DNA from: Methanobacteriota archaeon
Lineage (GTDB): Archaea > Halobacteriota > Methanomicrobia > Methanomicrobiales > Methanospirillaceae
DNA length: 36,671 nt
Assembly (NCBI GenBank): GCA_029547145.1
Contig: JAKPPV010000056.1
Location: forward strand, 1-36,671
Direction: 5' to 3'
This document shows, one piece after another, positions 24,321 through 31,626 of this stretch. Numbering within the stretch: position 1 is the first letter of the stretch; each line of letters opens with the position of its first letter. The notes under the pieces are model-generated. The model saw nothing but the letters and a program-made list of their open reading frames with translations, had not been told where the DNA came from and did no database searches. A program made the position numbers and the translations under genes.

Positions 24321-24330
24321 ATGTAAATCC
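24321..24330 (+). promoter_or_regulatory. TATA-like box for the ABC-2 operon
   Basis: ATGTAAATCC lies 24-33 bases before the ATG at 24354 with no Shine-Dalgarno between, which fits a leaderless transcript. The rest of the 24201-24353 gap holds a C6G8 run at 24247-24260 and no gene. Confidence 0.45.
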
Positions 24331-24353
24331 ATCGAAGGACCACTCTCCTGGAC

Positions 24354-25271
24354 ATGCCACAGATCGAGGTTGCCGACCTTGCCAAGGCCTTCGAACGACG
24401 CCAGGTCCTGGACGGGATCTCGTTCGGAGTCGATGGGGGCGAGGTCTTCGGCCTGCTCGGCCCGAACGGGGCGGGAAAGACGACGACCATGCGCCTCCTC
24501 CTCGGTCTCCTCCGGCCCACGCGGGGCGAGGCCCGCGTCCTCGGCGTCCCGCTCGCCGACCATCCCGACGTGCGCCGGCGCGTCGGCGTCCTGCTCGAGC
24601 AGTCCGGGATGGCCGACCGCCTGAGCGCCCGGGAGAACCTCCGGTTCTACGCGGCCCTCCACGGTGTGGACCGCGAGACGGTCGACGATCGGCTCGGGCG
24701 CGCCGGGCTCCTCGACCGCGCCGACGACCTGGTGGGGACGCTCTCCACCGGCATGAAGCGCTCCCTGGGCCTGGTCCGGGCGACCCTCCACGACCCCGAG
24801 GCCCTCCTCCTCGACGAGCCGACCTCGGGGCTCGACCCGGCCGCTCAGGCCGGGATCCGCGACCTGATCTCGGGCCTCGCCCGGGAGTCGGGGGCCGCGG
24901 TCCTGGTCAACTCCCATCACCTCGACGAAGTGGAGCGGATCTGCCATCGGGTCGCGATCCTGGACCGGGGTCACCTGGCAGCGATCGGGACGGTGGCCGG
25001 CCTCCGGCAGGGAACGGGGCCCCGGCGGTACGGGGTCGTCCTCGCCGGCGGGGCCGACCCGGAACAGGCGAGGGCGGTACTCGCGGGCTTCGGTCCCGTG
25101 GAGGACGGGCCGGACCCGGGCGAACTGGTGGTGGCGCTCCGGCCTGGCGAGGCGCCGGCGGCCCTGCTCCGGGCCCTGCTCGAGGCCGGCATCGGCGTCG
25201 AGGAGGCCCGGTACCGTGCCCGGTCCCTCGAGCAGGTCTACCTCGCGGCGATGGGACGGGGTGGGGCATGA
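24354..25271 (+). CDS. ABC-2 type transporter ATP-binding protein
   Basis: 305 residues. Walker A GPNGAGKTTTMR, Q-loop VGVLLEQSGMADRLSARENL, a signature altered to LSTGMKRSLGLVRATL (usual LSGGMKQRL), Walker B ALLLDEPTSGLDP and H-loop VNSHHLDEVERI. A C-terminal about 75-residue regulatory domain (ARYRARSLEQVYLAAMG) is typical of the CcmA/DRA-type family. It is coupled to the permease by an ATGA overlap. Likely exports a drug, lipid or polysaccharide; substrate unknown. Confidence 0.93.
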   Translation: MPQIEVADLAKAFERRQVLDGISFGVDGGEVFGLLGPNGAGKTTTMRLLLGLLRPTRGEARVLGVPLADHPDVRRRVGVLLEQSGMADRLSARENLRFYAALHGVDRETVDDRLGRAGLLDRADDLVGTLSTGMKRSLGLVRATLHDPEALLLDEPTSGLDPAAQAGIRDLISGLARESGAAVLVNSHHLDEVERICHRVAILDRGHLAAIGTVAGLRQGTGPRRYGVVLAGGADPEQARAVLAGFGPVEDGPDPGELVVALRPGEAPAALLRALLEAGIGVEEARYRARSLEQVYLAAMGRGGA

Positions 25272-25948
25272 ACCCGGTCCTCCTCGTCGCCCAGCGCGAG
25301 GTCCGCGTCCTTTTCCGGGCCCGCCCGGTGATCGGGGCGGGGGCGCTCGTCGGGCTGTTCATCGGCGCAACCCCGGTCTTCACGGCGCTGGTGACCGGCC
25401 AGGACCTCTCCCGCCTCTTCATCCAGGGACCGGTTCTCGGGGTCTTCCTCGGGTACCTCTTCTCCCAGCAGGCGTTCCTCCGGGAGAAGCAGGACGGGAC
25501 GATCGAGACCGTGCTCTCGTCCCCGCTCACCCTCCGTGCGATCTGGGCGGGCAAGGTGCTGGGTGCGGGTGGGACGGCCGCCGCAGTCGCCCTCCTCTGC
25601 ACCGGTGGTCCGCTCCTTGCCGCTGTACTCGCGGTGCCGGTGGCGATCCCGGTCACCCCGATGCTCGTCGTCCACCTCGTCGCCGTCGTCCCGCTCGCGA
25701 CGGCCGTTGCGGTCGGACTCCTCGGGCTGGTCCAGCTCCTGCTCGGTCTTCGCGAGAACCAGGTCCTGAACCTCGCCCTCGTGATCGGCCTGGTCCTCCT
25801 CCTCTCGGTCGCCCAGACGGTGTCGGGAGGGACGCCCACCCCCGACGCCGGGGCAGCGACCATCCTGGTCCTCGTCGCGGCCCTCGCCCTGCTCGCGCGG
25901 CTCGTGGGCCGAGTCGATCGGGAGCGGATCGTCCGGACGATCGCGTAA
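25268..25948 (+). CDS. ABC-2 type transporter permease
   Basis: 226 residues with about six transmembrane helices (around 22-42, 52-70, 98-120, 128-156, 162-184 and 196-212). The segment REKQDGTIETVLSSPLTLRAIWAGKVLG is the conserved ABC-2 coupling helix. The start overlaps the ATPase stop. It forms the membrane part of the exporter, presumably as a dimer. Confidence 0.9.
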   Translation: MNPVLLVAQREVRVLFRARPVIGAGALVGLFIGATPVFTALVTGQDLSRLFIQGPVLGVFLGYLFSQQAFLREKQDGTIETVLSSPLTLRAIWAGKVLGAGGTAAAVALLCTGGPLLAAVLAVPVAIPVTPMLVVHLVAVVPLATAVAVGLLGLVQLLLGLRENQVLNLALVIGLVLLLSVAQTVSGGTPTPDAGAATILVLVAALALLARLVGRVDRERIVRTIA

Positions 25949-25953
25949 AAAAA
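25947..25953 (-). terminator. T7 tract after the flavin reductase gene
   Basis: Nine bases past the minus-strand stop (25963) there is a run of seven T just after GGGGCGCCTC, in the 14-base gap between two convergent genes. It overlaps the permease stop codon on the other strand. Confidence 0.55.
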
Positions 25954-25962
25954 GAGGCGCCC

Positions 25963-26553
25963 CTATCGCGGCAGGAACCTGCGGCCGGACGAGAACCCGG
26001 TGCCGACCCGGTCCCCGACCCCGTGGTAGCCGAGACCGAAGGCATCGTAGAGGAAGGGCCGGAGCCGTCCGAGCGCAGGACGCCCGTCGCCGTCCAGGCA
26101 GTCCTCGTCGACCAGGACGTCGACGATCTCCCCGACGAACTGGGTGTGGGCCCCGAGCTCCACCGTCTCGATCAGGCGGCACTCCAGGACGAGCGGGAAC
26201 TCGCCGATGTAGCAGGCGTCGACCCTTTCGGACCGGACCGGGGTGAGCCCGGTGGCGGCGAACTTGTCCAGGTCACGCCCGGAGGCGATCCCGAAGAGGT
26301 CCGATTCTTCCACGTACCGTTCGGACGGGACCGAGACGGTGAAGGCCTTCCGGGCGGTGATCCCCTCGTGCGTGTACCGCTCGGGACGGATCGAGACCGC
26401 GACGGCCGGTGGGTTCGAGGAACAGATCCCGCCCCACGCGACGGCCATCGCGTTCGGCCGGCCCTCCCGGTCGTAGCATCCGACGATCAGCACGGGGTGG
26501 ACTCCGACCGAGGTCCGGGGACCGATCGAGCGTTTCTGCGGCAGCGCCGTCAT
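25963..26553 (-). CDS. Flavoredoxin-type flavin reductase (FMN-binding split barrel)
   Basis: 196 residues of the flavin reductase-like domain: HPVLIVGCYDREGRPNAMAVAWGGICSSNPPAVAVSIRPERYTHEGI (26360-26505), FTVSVPSERYVEESDLFGIASGRDLDKFAATGL and ECRLIETVELGAHTQFVGEIVDVLVDE. Such proteins (flavoredoxin, archaeal FMN-binding proteins) pass electrons between ferredoxin or rubredoxin and other acceptors. Start: ATG 26553 with GTGAT shortly upstream. Monocistronic between a convergent and a codirectional neighbour. Confidence 0.88.
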   Translation of the reverse strand: MTALPQKRSIGPRTSVGVHPVLIVGCYDREGRPNAMAVAWGGICSSNPPAVAVSIRPERYTHEGITARKAFTVSVPSERYVEESDLFGIASGRDLDKFAATGLTPVRSERVDACYIGEFPLVLECRLIETVELGAHTQFVGEIVDVLVDEDCLDGDGRPALGRLRPFLYDAFGLGYHGVGDRVGTGFSSGRRFLPR

Positions 26554-26626
26554 GCATCACGACTCGTCGCCGGACCAGATAGGCGTTCGCCCAAAGGAAC
26601 CGTCCGGAACCGAACCCGACCCGTCC

Positions 26627-26971
26627 TCAGTCCTCCCGGAGCGCGGCGATCCCCTCGTCCCGCGTGGCGTGACAGGAGAGGATCGTCGAGAAACCGGTCA
26701 GGCGCATCACCCGCTCGACCTCGGGCGCGAGCGCGGCGAGGGCGAAGGCATCCCCGGGCTCGCGAAGCCGCCTGGCGGCCGCGAGGAGGACCCGGAGGCC
26801 CCCGCTGCTGATGTACGGCACGCCGGCGAGGTCCACGAGGAGCCGGCGGGCCCCCCCGTCGATCGCCGCCCCGATCGCGGTCTCGAGGGTGGGTGCCGTC
26901 GTCGTGTCGATCCGGCCGCTCGGTGCGATCACCTCGACCCCTGCTTCGTGATACCGCTCGATCTCCACCAT
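26627..26971 (-). CDS. STAS-domain protein (anti-sigma factor antagonist-like), first copy
   Basis: 114 residues, a single STAS domain: VEVIAPSGRIDTTTAPTLETAI, LLVDLAGVPYISSGGLRVLLAAARR and the closing RVMRLTGFSTILSCHATRDEGIAAL. The Ser pair at 55-56 (ISSGG) is at the position phosphorylated in SpoIIAA/RsbV. The start is taken as ATG 26971; the longer open frame reads antisense through the divergent ATPase gene. It is the likely binding partner of the RsbW-like ATPase encoded divergently 66 bases away. Confidence 0.85.
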   Translation of the reverse strand: MVEIERYHEAGVEVIAPSGRIDTTTAPTLETAIGAAIDGGARRLLVDLAGVPYISSGGLRVLLAAARRLREPGDAFALAALAPEVERVMRLTGFSTILSCHATRDEGIAALRED

Positions 26972-27000
26972 CTCATCCCCGGAAGGGAGGTGGTCGAGGA

Positions 27001-27018
27001 GGACACTTAAAGGTGTCC
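27001..27018. promoter_or_regulatory. Inverted repeat around a two-way TATA element between the STAS and RsbW-like genes
   Basis: GGACACTTAAAGGTGTCC: 6-bp arms GGACAC and GTGTCC flank TTAAAG. Rightward, TTAAAG lies about 28 bases before the GTG at 27038, ideal for a leaderless mRNA. Leftward, CTTTAA lies about 38 bases before the ATG at 26971. A dimeric regulator bound here would block both promoters. Confidence 0.5.
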
Positions 27019-27037
27019 GGCGTCGACCCTCTCTCTC

Positions 27038-27463
27038 GTGGCGCCGGACGTCTTCGAGCGGGGGGTCCCGGCGGCGATCGACGAGCTCCCCGGGCTGCTC
27101 GATGCCTTCGAGGGGTGGCTCGTGGAGCATGCGGTCCCTCCCGAACCACGCGACGACCTTCTGCTCGCGCTCGACGAGGCGTTCTCGAACGCGGTGGTGC
27201 ACGGGTACGCCGGGGCCCCGGGGGAGGTGGCGGTCCGGGCCCGGGCCTGTCCCGGCGGGGTCGAGCTCGAGGTCGTCGACCGCGCCCCCGCCTTCGACCC
27301 GTTCGCCGAGGCCCCCCTCCCCGACCTGGACGCACCGCTCGAGGAACGGCCGATCGGCGGGCTCGGGGTCTTCCTGATCCGGGAGCTGATGGACCGGGCC
27401 GAGTACCGGCGGGAGCAGGACAGGAACGTGCTGATCCTGTCCCGGAGGTGGTCGACCGGATGA
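27038..27463 (+). CDS. RsbW/SpoIIAB-like serine kinase ATPase (anti-sigma factor type)
   Basis: 141 residues of the HATPase_c_2 family. N-box LALDEAFSNAVVHGY (Glu47 general base, Asn51 Mg2+ ligand), G1 box DRAPAFDP (the usual Gly is Ala83) and G2 box GGLGVFLIRELMD. In bacteria such proteins phosphorylate a STAS antagonist and hold a sigma factor. Archaea have no sigma factors, so the target must differ. The start is a GTG, leaderless by spacing to the TATA element. It overlaps the kinase gene in an ATGA. Confidence 0.87.
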   Translation: MAPDVFERGVPAAIDELPGLLDAFEGWLVEHAVPPEPRDDLLLALDEAFSNAVVHGYAGAPGEVAVRARACPGGVELEVVDRAPAFDPFAEAPLPDLDAPLEERPIGGLGVFLIRELMDRAEYRREQDRNVLILSRRWSTG

Positions 27464-28995
27464 CGGACGGTTCGGTCAGTGGGGGGGACGGCCATAGCTA
27501 TTTCAGGTTTCGTTCCCAACCGGGGGATGTGGGACCGGAGGTCGTGGATGCCCTTCCGCACCCCGTGGTTGCGATCGGCCCGGACGGAGCGATCCTCTGG
27601 TGCAACCGCGCGTTCCGGGTCGCCTTCCTCCTCGGTGACCGGACCCTCGACGGGTTCCGGCTCTTCGCGGTCCGGGACTGGCTCTTCGACGAACCCGCCC
27701 TGCACGAGGCGCTCTCCGCCGTGCGGGAGGGCCGGCCCGAAGCCACCTGCACCCTCTCGCGGGACGGGAGGACTGTCCACGAGGTGACGGTGCGCCTCCT
27801 CCCGTCCGCCGGCGACGGGGCCTCGCTCCTCACCTTCACCGACGTCTCCGGCAAGGCCTCTGCCGAGGCCGAACGGCGACGGTACCGGTCGCAGCTCGCG
27901 ATCGTGAACGAGGTGATCCGGGCGTCGGCGTCGCGCCTGACGACGGACGAGATCCTGGCGGCGGTGCTCGAACGGACGGTCTCCCTCCTCGGGTTCGACG
28001 CGGGCGCGGTCTACCTGCTCGGCGGGGAGAGGGGCGTGGCGCACCTTTCTGCCGCGCACGGCCTCTGCGACCTGGTCTTCGAGGGGTCCCCGTTCCTCCG
28101 GCTCGACACGCCTCCGCTCGACGCGGTCCTCGAGGGCCGGGCCTGCTACACCGAGACCTACCTGGACGTCGAGCACGACGAGGGGGAGCTGGGCGTCTTC
28201 TCGTCGGCCACGGTCCCGGTGCTGGCGGACGGCCGGACGATCGGTCTCATCGCGGTCGCCTCGACCAGCTTCCACCGGTTCTCGCCCCTGGAGCGCGAGG
28301 TGCTGGAGGCGATCGGGGCGGAGATCGGGGGGGCGGTCCGGCGCGGCGAGCTGGAGGAGGCGTCCATCCGGGAGCACCGTGCGGCCGAGCTCTACCTCGA
28401 TCTGATCAGCCACGACCTCGGCAACCTCCAGACGGCGGCACTCGCATACGCGGAGGACCTCAGGGAGAGCGGCGCGCCGGCGGCCCCGCTCGTGGAGACG
28501 CTGCGGCGCGGCCTCTCGATCGTCCGGCAGATCGGGACCCTGCGGCGGATCGGAAGCACGGAAGGCGTCCTGGAACCGGTCCGGCTCCTTTCCGCCATCG
28601 ACTCCGCCCGGGTGGAGGCGGGGGAGACTGAAGTCCGGGTCGACGGGGACGGGACGGTGCTCGCGGACGCCCTCCTCCCGGAGGTCTTCGCCAACCTCTT
28701 TGCCAACAGCCACAAGTTCGGTGCGACCCGGATCCTGGTGCGGGTCCGGGAGCTCCCGGACGGGACGGAGGTCCGGGTCGAGGACGACGGCCCGGGCATC
28801 TCCGACGAGGAGAAGGACCGGGTCTTTCTGCGGTACCAGGCCGGCCCGCACCCCGCCTCCGGCTCGGGGCTCGGCCTGTCGCTCGTCTCCCTGTTGATGG
28901 AGCGATACCGGGGGGGCGTCGTCGTGGAGGACCGCGTGCCGGGGCACCCCGGGGAGGGTGCCGCCTTCGTCCTCAGGTTCCGCCGGCCTGGCTGA
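27460..28995 (+). CDS. PAS-GAF sensor histidine kinase
   Basis: 511 residues, no transmembrane segment, so cytoplasmic. PAS domain about 28-130 (VVDALPHPVVAIGPDGAILWCNRAF), a short coiled linker (AEAERRRYRSQLAIVNEVI), GAF about 155-305 (LLGFDAGAVYLL; IGLIAVASTSFHRFSPLEREVLEAIGAEIG). The H-box is YLDLISHDLGNLQ with His318, in the form common in methanogens. Then N-box NLFANSHKFG (Asn412, Asn416), G1 DDGPGI and G2 GSGLGLSL; all needed residues are present. A GGAGGTG site lies 9 bases before the ATG, inside the RsbW-like gene. No response regulator is near; it may signal to the STAS/RsbW proteins. Its 3' end overlaps the convergent STAS gene by 23 bases. Confidence 0.9.
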   Translation: MTDGSVSGGDGHSYFRFRSQPGDVGPEVVDALPHPVVAIGPDGAILWCNRAFRVAFLLGDRTLDGFRLFAVRDWLFDEPALHEALSAVREGRPEATCTLSRDGRTVHEVTVRLLPSAGDGASLLTFTDVSGKASAEAERRRYRSQLAIVNEVIRASASRLTTDEILAAVLERTVSLLGFDAGAVYLLGGERGVAHLSAAHGLCDLVFEGSPFLRLDTPPLDAVLEGRACYTETYLDVEHDEGELGVFSSATVPVLADGRTIGLIAVASTSFHRFSPLEREVLEAIGAEIGGAVRRGELEEASIREHRAAELYLDLISHDLGNLQTAALAYAEDLRESGAPAAPLVETLRRGLSIVRQIGTLRRIGSTEGVLEPVRLLSAIDSARVEAGETEVRVDGDGTVLADALLPEVFANLFANSHKFGATRILVRVRELPDGTEVRVEDDGPGISDEEKDRVFLRYQAGPHPASGSGLGLSLVSLLMERYRGGVVVEDRVPGHPGEGAAFVLRFRRPG

Positions 28996-29338
28996 GGAGG
29001 AGCGCACACGCCGCGGGGACGTCGTCGGCCAGGAGGAAGAGCCGGTCGAACCCGGTCATCCCGACCACCCGCCCCGGCTCGTCGGAGAGGCCGGCGAGGA
29101 CGCACCCGCCCCCGGCCGCACGCGCCGCCTTGAGTCCGGCGAGCAGGGCACGGAGGCCGGAGCTGCTGATGAAGGTGAGCCGGGCGCAGTCCACGACGAT
29201 CCGGGTCCGCCCCTCGCGGACCGATCCCAGGAGGGCCGTCTCGAGCCCCGGGGACCCCAGGGCGTCCGCCCGACCCTCGAGGGTCACGATGCGCACCGGC
29301 CCGTCGTCCCGGAGCGCGATCCCCAACCGATCGGTCAT
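28973..29338 (-). CDS. STAS-domain protein, second copy
   Basis: 121 residues. STAS pattern VRIVTLEGRADALGSPGLETALL, IVVDCARLTFISSSGLRALLAGLKAA and VVGMTGFDRLFLLADDVPAACALL. Ser 58-60 in ISSSG hold the likely phosphorylation site. It differs clearly from the first copy, so it is an older paralogue and not a local duplicate. No Shine-Dalgarno before the ATG at 29338. Convergent overlap with the kinase gene; divergent from the MBL gene. Confidence 0.83.
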   Translation of the reverse strand: MTDRLGIALRDDGPVRIVTLEGRADALGSPGLETALLGSVREGRTRIVVDCARLTFISSSGLRALLAGLKAARAAGGGCVLAGLSDEPGRVVGMTGFDRLFLLADDVPAACALLLSQAGGT

Positions 29339-29421
29339 CCCGGAGATCTACGCCTTTCGGGGTGAAGAAGCGTGTCCCGGCGGGACCGTCGGTTTCATTC
29401 CCGCATCCGTTCAACCGCAAC

Positions 29422-31068
29422 ATGATGGCCCCTGCCGCATGGCGCCCGGTACCGGGTCTGCCCTCGACCCGGTACGCCGCGTTCCTCCGCAGACCGGACA
29501 TCTGCTGCTCGAACGCGCTGCTCGCCGCCGGCCCCGGGGCGGTGCTCGTCGTCGACCCCGGGGCCGACGCGGCCCAGGCGGCCCTGCTCGCCCGGTTCGC
29601 CGGGGAGGCTCTCGATGACGGACCCCGCCCCGTCGTCGTCGTCCTGACCCACTGCCACATCGACCACGTCCTCCAGGCGGTCACCCCGTCCGGACGACTC
29701 GGTCGGATCGGGGCCGTCCTCGCGGCGCACGAGCGGTGCGCGGCCGTCCTCGCGGACGGCGACCCGGTCCTCTCCGCCGCCCAGCTCTTCGGTGAGCGCC
29801 TCCCGCGGTGCACGGTCCCGGTCCGCCTCTTCTCCGGCGGGTCCCCGGAGGGACCCGGTGAGATCCGCTGCGAGCCCTGCCGCACGGCGGGGCTCCGGGG
29901 GGAGCGGCTGACCGCCGGGGGATCGCCGGTGGCGGAGGTCTACCCGGCCCCGGGCCATACCCCCGACTCGGTCGTGGTCCGGGTCGGTGACCTCCTCCTC
30001 GTCGGCGACCTGTTCTATGCGATGGACCCCGGGGTCACCGGCCTGCCCGGGTTCGACCCCGGGGCACTCTCCCAGACGGCCGCCTCGGTCCGGCGGCTCG
30101 TCGAGGAGGTGGGGGTGGTCGAGGTGATCCCCGGGCATGGCCGGCCGCTTCCCGCCCGGGAGGCGGTCGCCGCCCTCGAACGGCTCGAGCGGGCCGCCCG
30201 GATCGGGCCCCGGGTCCGCCCCCTCACCCCGGAGCGGATCACGGCCACCCGGATCCTCGCCCAGGAACTCCTGGACGAGGCGGACCGGGTCTTCGCGCAG
30301 GTCGGCGGACAGTTGCTCGTCGCCGCCCACCACCTGGAGGCCCTCGGCGAGGCGGATGCCGCGAGCGGGCTCGGGGAGTTGCCCGCGGTCGTCGAGGTCG
30401 AGGCCTGCCTCGCCTCGTTCAACCGGTTCGTGCGCGAGTTCGAGGCAGGCGAGCGGATCGGATACCAGGTACTCCTGAAGGCGGTCCAGTCGACCCAGCG
30501 GATCGAGTCGGCCCTCTCCCGGGGGTGCCCCGGGGACCCGGCCCCGCTCGTCCGCGTCCGCCGGCTCACCGACGACTTCATGGCGACCCTCGCGACCGGG
30601 GCTCCGGCGGTCAGGCCCGTCCCGGTCGACCTGAACGAGGCGGTCGGGGCGGTCGTCTCCGCCGCCCGGAGGTCCGCGGTGCCGGACGAGGCGGTGCTCG
30701 CGGCGGTCGACGACGAGCGGGCGTTCCTGGACGTCCTGGTCCGGCGCCTCACCGCACCGCCCCTCTTCTCCGACGACAACCTCCGGTTCATGCCGTCGCC
30801 GGTGCCGGTGCCCGTCGTCACCGATCCGGACCGCCTGGGTGACGGGCTCCGGGCGGTCCTGGAGGACCTGGCCGGGGCGGGCCACGGGACGGTCACGGTC
30901 GAGGTGGGGCCGGAGAAGACGGTGACAGTCCGGGGCGTCCCGGATGGCCTCCCCCCGTTCGGCCTGCGGCGGCGCGAGGCCTACCGGCGGCGGTTCGAGG
31001 CCTGCAAAGCGGCGTTCTGCGCCCGGGACGTGGAACCGTTCGCCTGCCGGCTCGACTTCTCCCGCTGA
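29422..31068 (+). CDS. Metallo-beta-lactamase-fold protein with histidine-kinase-like C-terminus
   Basis: 548 residues. The N-terminal about 270 residues are a complete MBL hydrolase: HxHxDH as His77, His79, Asp81, His82 (THCHIDHVL), His179 (APGHTPDS), Asp196 (LVGDLFY) and His239 (VIPGHGRP), giving a two-metal site. Residues about 285-400 are long helices resembling a dimerisation domain. Then VPVDLNEAVGAVVSAARRS and VVTDPDRLGDGLRAVLEDLAGAGHGTVTVEV look like the start and N-box strand of a kinase ATPase, but the N-box Asn and the G boxes are missing. It may be a sensor that couples hydrolysis or metal/flavin chemistry to signalling. ATG 29422 is favoured; a GTG at 29362 would add 20 residues. 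It is next to the STAS/RsbW island. Confidence 0.75.
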   Translation: MMAPAAWRPVPGLPSTRYAAFLRRPDICCSNALLAAGPGAVLVVDPGADAAQAALLARFAGEALDDGPRPVVVVLTHCHIDHVLQAVTPSGRLGRIGAVLAAHERCAAVLADGDPVLSAAQLFGERLPRCTVPVRLFSGGSPEGPGEIRCEPCRTAGLRGERLTAGGSPVAEVYPAPGHTPDSVVVRVGDLLLVGDLFYAMDPGVTGLPGFDPGALSQTAASVRRLVEEVGVVEVIPGHGRPLPAREAVAALERLERAARIGPRVRPLTPERITATRILAQELLDEADRVFAQVGGQLLVAAHHLEALGEADAASGLGELPAVVEVEACLASFNRFVREFEAGERIGYQVLLKAVQSTQRIESALSRGCPGDPAPLVRVRRLTDDFMATLATGAPAVRPVPVDLNEAVGAVVSAARRSAVPDEAVLAAVDDERAFLDVLVRRLTAPPLFSDDNLRFMPSPVPVPVVTDPDRLGDGLRAVLEDLAGAGHGTVTVEVGPEKTVTVRGVPDGLPPFGLRRREAYRRRFEACKAAFCARDVEPFACRLDFSR

Positions 31069-31626
31069 CGGCGGCCTCCTTCCCTTCCGCTCGCGGAGCG
31101 CCGGGGATGCAGACCCGCCCGGCAACCGGACCCGACCTCTTCACCGACCCGGTCCGGCTGACGGGCGACGACACGGACTGAGAGGTGGCCGGGTTCGCCT
31201 GCCGGCTCGACCCAACGGCCCCCGGCGAGGCGGCAATCGCCTCCATCCGTGCCACCCGTCCCCCACGTCCGGCTCGTCCGGGGGCGGGGGTGGGGCCTAT
31301 TGGAGATGGTGGACCCCCCTGCCGTTCTCCCGGTGACGCCGGAGGGCTGCCAGGAGGACTACCGGCTCCCACGTCCCGGCCCCCGTCGACCCGTACGGCC
31401 CCCTGCAGGTCCGCGTCCGCCTCCCCCGTCGTCCATCGGGTGACCTGGTCGTCATCGACCTCTCCCACGCGGCCCCGGACGGGTGCGGGTTCCCTGCCCT
31501 GATGGCAGACCTGTCCAGGGATACCTCGCCCCCGAAACCCTCGCTCCCGTCTCGCTCCGTTCCGGGGGACGCTATCGGGCACCGGGAAGGGCCCTGTCCC
31601 TCTCCCGACGCGCTGGGGCGGGTCGA
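31069..31626 (+). pseudogene. 558-bp region without an intact gene; possible decayed coding sequence
   Basis: Three successive rightward frames give protein-like text: MQTRPATGPDLFTDPVRLTG from 31108, CRLDPTAPGEAAIASIR near 31195, LLEMVDPPAVLPVTPEGC near 31300, and PYGPLQVRVRLPRRPSGDL then VVIDLSHAAPDGCGF near 31400-31490. They are joined by a stop and frame changes. This is what a frameshifted gene looks like, but I do not recognise the family and GC-rich DNA can imitate coding. No promoter, RNA gene or repeat is visible. Confidence 0.3.
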
